Assembly: GCA_003140705.1 (NCBI GenBank)
Contig: PLKU01000502.1
Location: 2,677 to 8,030, forward strand
Direction: 5' to 3'
Source: Acidobacteriaceae bacterium
GTDB taxonomy: Bacteria; Acidobacteriota; Terriglobia; Terriglobales; Acidobacteriaceae
DNA length: 5,354 nt
The notes below the pieces were generated by a model. That model did not search any database. It saw only the letters and a program-made list of their open reading frames with translations, and was not told the DNA's origin. Within the stretch, counting starts at the first letter, position 1, and every line of letters begins with the position of its first letter. Made by a program: the position numbers and the translations under genes. This document shows, piece after piece, positions 4,846-5,354 of the stretch.

Positions 4846-5354
4846 ATGTCGACCGCCGTCGCTGGGAAGGGCCTGGAAGGAATTGTTGCCGCAAACTCCG
4901 GCATTTGCTGGATCGATGGAGAAGCGGGCGTGCTGGCCTATCGCGGAATCGACATTCACGAATTGGCTGAGAACTCGAGCTTTGAAGAGACAACCTACCT
5001 TCTTTGGAATGGAATTCTGCCCAACGAGTTGGAATTGCGCGAGTTCCAGACGCAACTTGCCCTTGCCCGTTCAATCGATCAGGGAATTGTGGACATGTTG
5101 CGTTCGTTTCCAACTTCGGCCACGCCCATGGAAGTGCTGCGCACTGCAGTCTCCGCGCTGAGCTTTTACGACGCAGACGAGAAAGACAACACCCACGACG
5201 CCAATGTGCGCAAGGCCTACAACCTTACCGCGCAAATCGCAATGATCGTTGCCATTTACGACCGGATTCGCAAAGGGAAAGAAATTGTCCCGCCCGACCG
5301 GTCGTTGAGCCACGCCGGGAACTTCCTGTGGATGCTCAACGGCGAGAAGCCTTC
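4846..5354 (+). CDS. gltA: Citrate synthase, N-terminal part (C-terminus beyond right edge)
   Basis: The enzyme condenses acetyl-CoA and oxaloacetate to citrate, the entry step of the TCA cycle, in the cytoplasm. The first 169 residues are visible, out of about 370-380 for the short form. Recognised motifs are KGLEGIVAA (8-16), the GVLAYRGIDIHELA stretch (28-41), FEETTYLLWNGILP (46-59), PMEVLRTAVSAL (94-105) and AGNFLWMLNGEKP (157-169). The protein starts straight at the KGLEG motif and lacks the extra N-terminal domain of E. coli GltA, so it is closer to Bacillus CitZ. The catalytic histidines and aspartate lie just past the right edge, so their integrity cannot be checked. 2-methylcitrate synthase (PrpC) is a close relative and a possible alternative. 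It has its own predicted promoter and a long leader. Confidence 0.93.
   Translation, partial: MSTAVAGKGLEGIVAANSGICWIDGEAGVLAYRGIDIHELAENSSFEETTYLLWNGILPNELELREFQTQLALARSIDQGIVDMLRSFPTSATPMEVLRTAVSALSFYDADEKDNTHDANVRKAYNLTAQIAMIVAIYDRIRKGKEIVPPDRSLSHAGNFLWMLNGEKP

Noticed and set aside
4164..4970. Plus-strand open frame of 268 codons across the intergenic region
   Set aside because: It overlaps the starts of two better genes in other frames, lacks an SD at its internal ATG (4740), and has a low-complexity, Arg/Ser/Pro-rich product.
1..5354. Mobile element, defence system or biosynthetic cluster
   Set aside because: No transposase, integrase, nuclease-toxin or cluster enzyme motifs were found; the recognised genes are housekeeping genes.

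Overview
The window looks like ordinary chromosomal DNA from a GC-rich bacterium. An Acidobacteriota source is my best guess. It rests on gene style: a PHP-containing bacterial PolX, a Bacillus-like short citrate synthase, and two single-pass membrane proteins of a kind I associate with that phylum. No 16S or other marker gene is present, so the assignment is an inference. I see no mobile element, CRISPR array, tRNA or rRNA.

Layout. Bases 1-856 (minus strand) hold the N-terminal half of L-aspartate oxidase (nadB), which runs off the left edge. A 102-bp divergent gap separates it from a complete family X DNA polymerase with a C-terminal PHP domain (polX, 959-2701). Directly at the polX stop there is a Shine-Dalgarno AAGGAG followed by a possible 28-codon ORF (2712-2798). 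Its ribosome site and start codon both lie in a small hairpin. Next comes a membrane-anchored protein of unknown function (2806-3423, plus). It converges with only 3 bp between stop codons on a membrane-anchored coiled-coil protein, also unknown (3427-4278, minus). A short hairpin sits exactly across the two stops. A 567-bp divergent intergenic region (4279-4845) follows. It is rich in inverted and direct repeats and carries a good sigma70-type promoter for the last gene, a citrate synthase (gltA/citZ type, 4846 to the right edge), whose leader would be about 145 nt.

How the genes work together. nadB (NAD synthesis), polX (DNA repair) and citrate synthase (TCA cycle) are housekeeping genes in unrelated pathways, so they do not form an obvious functional module. 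The two uncharacterised membrane proteins share an architecture: acidic cytoplasmic tail, one membrane helix and an extracytoplasmic domain. They meet tail to tail and may be related in function, but nothing in the sequence proves it. I did not find a clear new defence or mobile system. The parts most worth a second look are the hairpin-embedded small ORF after polX, the convergent membrane pair, and the palindrome-rich control region upstream of citrate synthase.
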